Assembly: GCA_030831375.1 (NCBI GenBank)
Contig: JAURLF010000088.1
Span: 1 to 6,954 of the forward strand
DNA length: 6,954 nt
From: Gaiellales bacterium
GTDB taxonomy: Bacteria; Actinomycetota; Thermoleophilia; Gaiellales; F1-60-MAGs149
Reading direction: 5' to 3'
Below the pieces are notes generated by a model that was given only the letters and a program-made list of their open reading frames with translations, did no database searches and was not told the DNA's origin. Shown here piece by piece: positions 5,203 to 6,954 of the stretch (position 1 is its first letter; each line of letters opens with the position of its first letter). The position numbers and the translations under genes are program-made.

Positions 5203-5724
5203 GTGTTCAAGGTCGGAGACCGGATCGTCTATCCCCAGCACGGAGCTGGCGTCATCGATGGGATCGAGAAGCGCACGGTGCTGGGCGAGGAGGTCGAGTA
5301 CCTGACGATCAGGATCCTCTCCGACGACCTCGTCGTGCGCATCCCGGTCAACCGCGTCGACGAGCTCGGCCTCCGGCGCGTGATGGACCAGAAGGGCGCG
5401 AACGCCGTGCTCGCGGTCCTCGCGGAGGACGTCACGGAGGACACCGGCTCCTGGAGCCGGCGCTTCCGCATGAACAAGGACAAGATCCGCTCCGGCGACG
5501 TCAAGGAGATCGCAGAGGTCATCCGCGACCTGTCCCTGCGCGACTCCGAGCGCCCGCTCTCGTCCGGCGAGCGGCAGCTGCTCGCCCAGGCCAAGCGCAT
5601 CCTCTCGTCCGAGCTCCGCTGGGTGCTCGACAAGGACGAGGACGAGACGAACGCGCACCTGGACAAGCTCCTGTCCGATCTCGCGGCGGCCCGCGCCGAG
5701 GCGCGCGCGGCCCGCTCCGCCTAG
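5203..5724 (+). CDS. carD: CarD/CdnL-family RNA polymerase-binding regulator
   Basis: A 173-residue CarD/CdnL protein (about 160 in Mycobacterium). The N-terminal RNA-polymerase-interacting Tudor-like domain (1-55) has the hallmark opening MFKVGDRIVYPQHGAGVI and then VVRIPVNRVDELGLR, with R46 in the segment that contacts the polymerase beta lobe. The helical C-terminal domain (about 65-165) includes GSWSRRFRMNKDKI with W84, the tryptophan that wedges into the upstream edge of the promoter bubble in Mycobacterium (W85 there), followed by RSGDVKEIAEVIRDL and LSSGERQLLAQAKRILSSEL. CarD stabilises open complexes at housekeeping promoters, including rRNA promoters. The start is GTG 5203, set by the family N-terminus and the strong Shine-Dalgarno; the frame is open further upstream but lacks homology. 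The gene ends in an Ala/Arg-rich tail, and ispD starts 6 bp later, as in other actinobacteria. Confidence 0.96.
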   Translation: MFKVGDRIVYPQHGAGVIDGIEKRTVLGEEVEYLTIRILSDDLVVRIPVNRVDELGLRRVMDQKGANAVLAVLAEDVTEDTGSWSRRFRMNKDKIRSGDVKEIAEVIRDLSLRDSERPLSSGERQLLAQAKRILSSELRWVLDKDEDETNAHLDKLLSDLAAARAEARAARSA

Positions 5725-5730
5725 GCGCCG

Positions 5731-6420
5731 ATGGGCGACGCGGTCGCCGTCTGGGCGGTCGTCGTCGCGGCCGGCTCCGGCGAGCGGCTCGGCGCGGAGC
5801 ACCCGAAGGCCTTCGTCGCGTTCGGCGATGACCCGCTCGTCGCCGCCTCCGTGGGGGCCCTCGACGAGCATCCGGCGGTCGACGGCATCGTGCTGGTGGT
5901 GCCCGAGGGGTGGGAGGAGCGCGCGACGTTCATGTGCGACGAGATCGGCGCCGGCAAGGTCGCCGTGGCCGTCGCCGGCGGGCCGACCCGCTCGGACTCC
6001 GTCGCGCTCGGCGTGGCCGAGGTGCCGGACGACGCGGCGCTGATCCTGGTGCACGACGCGGCACGGCCGATCCTGCCCGCCGAGCTCGTCGACCGCGTCC
6101 TCGCGGCGTTCGCGGACGGGGCCGACGGCGTCGTGCCCGCGCTCGAGCTCGCCGACACCGTCAAGCGGGTCGACGCGACGGGCCGCGTCGTCGAGACGCT
6201 GCCGCGCACCGAGCTGCGCGCCGTGCAGACGCCGCAGGCCTTCCGCGCGGACGTGCTGCGTCGCGCCCTCGCGGCGCCCGACCGCGCCTCGGGCACGGAC
6301 TGCGCGAGCCTCGTGGAGCGGATCGGGGGCGACGTGCGCGTCGTGGCGGGCGACGCGCGCTGTCTCAAGGTCACGACCCGCGCCGACCTCGAGCGCGCAC
6401 TCGAGCTGAGGTCCGCGTGA
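5731..6420 (+). CDS. ispD: 2-C-methyl-D-erythritol 4-phosphate cytidylyltransferase
   Basis: A 229-residue IspD of normal length. It transfers CMP from CTP to 2-C-methyl-D-erythritol 4-phosphate in the MEP isoprenoid pathway, in the cytosol. Family motifs in order are AAGSGERLG with R19, HPKAF with K26, GGPTRSDSVALGV (R87), VHDAARP (D109, R112), DTVKRV (K145), PRTELRAVQTPQAF (R159), GTDCASLVE (D190) and CLKVTTRADL (K213). R19, K26, R159 and K213 match the E. coli residues R20, K27, R157 and K213 that handle CTP and substrate. One oddity is TDCAS where most members have TDDAS or TDEAS. The gene begins 6 bp after carD with no Shine-Dalgarno, suggesting translational coupling. Its stop overlaps the next gene's start (GTGA). 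No ispF is fused to it: the frame ends right after the IspD domain. Confidence 0.96.
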   Translation: MGDAVAVWAVVVAAGSGERLGAEHPKAFVAFGDDPLVAASVGALDEHPAVDGIVLVVPEGWEERATFMCDEIGAGKVAVAVAGGPTRSDSVALGVAEVPDDAALILVHDAARPILPAELVDRVLAAFADGADGVVPALELADTVKRVDATGRVVETLPRTELRAVQTPQAFRADVLRRALAAPDRASGTDCASLVERIGGDVRVVAGDARCLKVTTRADLERALELRSA

Positions 6421-6954
6421 TCGACCACCACACGCACCTGGCGCCCGACGACGACCCCCTCGACGAGGAGGCGCTCTCGGTCGAGCGGATCGCGGCGCAC
6501 GCTGCGGGCGCGCTCGCGCACGGCCTCGACGCGGTCTGCGTGACGGAGCACATCTACCGCTTCCGCGTCGCCAAGCCCGCCTGGGACCACCCGTACTGGC
6601 AGGGCCAGACCGAATGGGACATCGATGCCTACTGGGAGGCCCTCGCGGAGGCGAAGGACCTCGGCTTCCCGCTCCGGATCGGGATCGAGTGCGACTGGCT
6701 GCCGGAGCACCAGGACGTCCTCGTGCGCGCGCTCGCCGGCCGCCCGTGGGACCTGATCCTCGGCAGCGTGCACTGGATCGATGAGGGCGCCGTCGACTAC
6801 GACGTCTACTCCGCCTTCGACGCGGTCGACCCGGACGCCGTCTGGCGGGGCTACGCCGACCGCTGCGCGCGCGCCGCGCTGAGCGGGCAGTTCGACGTGA
6901 TGACCCACCCGGACCTGCCGAAGTCGTTCGGGCCGCTGCCCGCGCCGTCGGTGC
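6417..6954 (+). CDS. PHP-domain phosphoesterase, histidinol-phosphatase-like (partial)
   Basis: The frame opens at GTG 6417, whose last two bases lie in the ispD stop (GTGA), and stays open to the window end: 179 codons, 3' end missing. A weak Shine-Dalgarno, GAGGT (6408-6412), lies inside ispD. The protein starts MIDHHTHLAPDDD, the first PHP motif (H5-x-H7). It continues with VTEHIYRF (E44-H45), RIGIECDWLPEH (E91), LGSVHWID (H119) and FDVMTHPDLPKSFG (H164). These are the expected metal ligands of the PHP superfamily in the order and wording of HisK/HisJ-type histidinol phosphatases, which hydrolyse L-histidinol phosphate in histidine synthesis. No other histidine gene is visible, so the substrate could be different. 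Coupling to ispD means the two are co-translated. Family assignment is strong; the histidinol phosphate role is likely but unproven. Confidence 0.9.
   Translation, partial: MIDHHTHLAPDDDPLDEEALSVERIAAHAAGALAHGLDAVCVTEHIYRFRVAKPAWDHPYWQGQTEWDIDAYWEALAEAKDLGFPLRIGIECDWLPEHQDVLVRALAGRPWDLILGSVHWIDEGAVDYDVYSAFDAVDPDAVWRGYADRCARAALSGQFDVMTHPDLPKSFGPLPAPSV

Noticed and set aside
5721..6908. 395-codon minus-strand frame opposite ispD and the PHP gene
   Set aside because: Antisense to two genes with intact family motifs; no recognisable domain and biased composition.
1..6954. Search for CRISPR arrays, insertion sequences, tRNA/rRNA genes, toxin-antitoxin or phage-defence genes
   Set aside because: No direct-repeat arrays, terminal inverted repeats, transposase-like proteins or RNA gene signatures were seen; nearly all the sequence is taken up by conserved core genes.

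Overview
The window is a GC-rich stretch of bacterial chromosome (third codon positions almost always G or C) carrying conserved housekeeping genes. Gene content and order (clpC, radA, disA, carD, ispD close together) resemble the clpC1/radA/disA/carD/ispD neighbourhood I recall from Mycobacterium, so the source is an actinobacterium in the broad sense. Missing Shine-Dalgarno sites, apparently leaderless starts and very tight packing would suit Thermoleophilia such as Solirubrobacterales. That last step is inference; no rRNA or other taxonomic marker is present.

Layout. Positions 1-378 hold the 3' end of a ClpC-type unfoldase gene, which runs head-on into a Fur-family metal regulator on the minus strand (379-843). 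A 40-bp intergenic gap (844-883) separates that regulator from a divergent ZIP metal transporter (884-1609) and holds a near-consensus Fur-type operator plus probable promoters for both genes: a self-contained metal-uptake control unit. A 243-bp spacer with only a doubtful 36-codon minus-strand frame follows. Then come radA (1853-3196), a convergent stand-alone 5'-3' exonuclease/flap-nuclease gene (3193-4053, sharing the CTAG stop tetramer with radA), and disA (4077-5135), divergent from the exonuclease across only 23 bp. carD (5203-5724), ispD (5731-6420) and a PHP-family histidinol-phosphatase-like gene (6417 to the window end, incomplete) form a tight plus-strand run.

How the genes work together. 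RadA (branch-migration ATPase), the exonuclease and DisA (c-di-AMP synthase that scans DNA) form a DNA-repair and genome-surveillance cluster; RadA and DisA are known functional partners. CarD is an RNA-polymerase-binding regulator, IspD belongs to the MEP isoprenoid pathway, and the last gene is a metal-dependent phosphoesterase probably coupled translationally to ispD.

I see no CRISPR array, mobile element, rRNA, tRNA or clearly new system. The most interesting signals are the Fur operator with its ambiguous cognate regulator, the -10-like hexamers placed 6-7 bp before several start codons, the overlapping divergent promoters between the exonuclease gene and disA, and a few departures from family signatures (ZIP metal motifs, IspD TDCAS).
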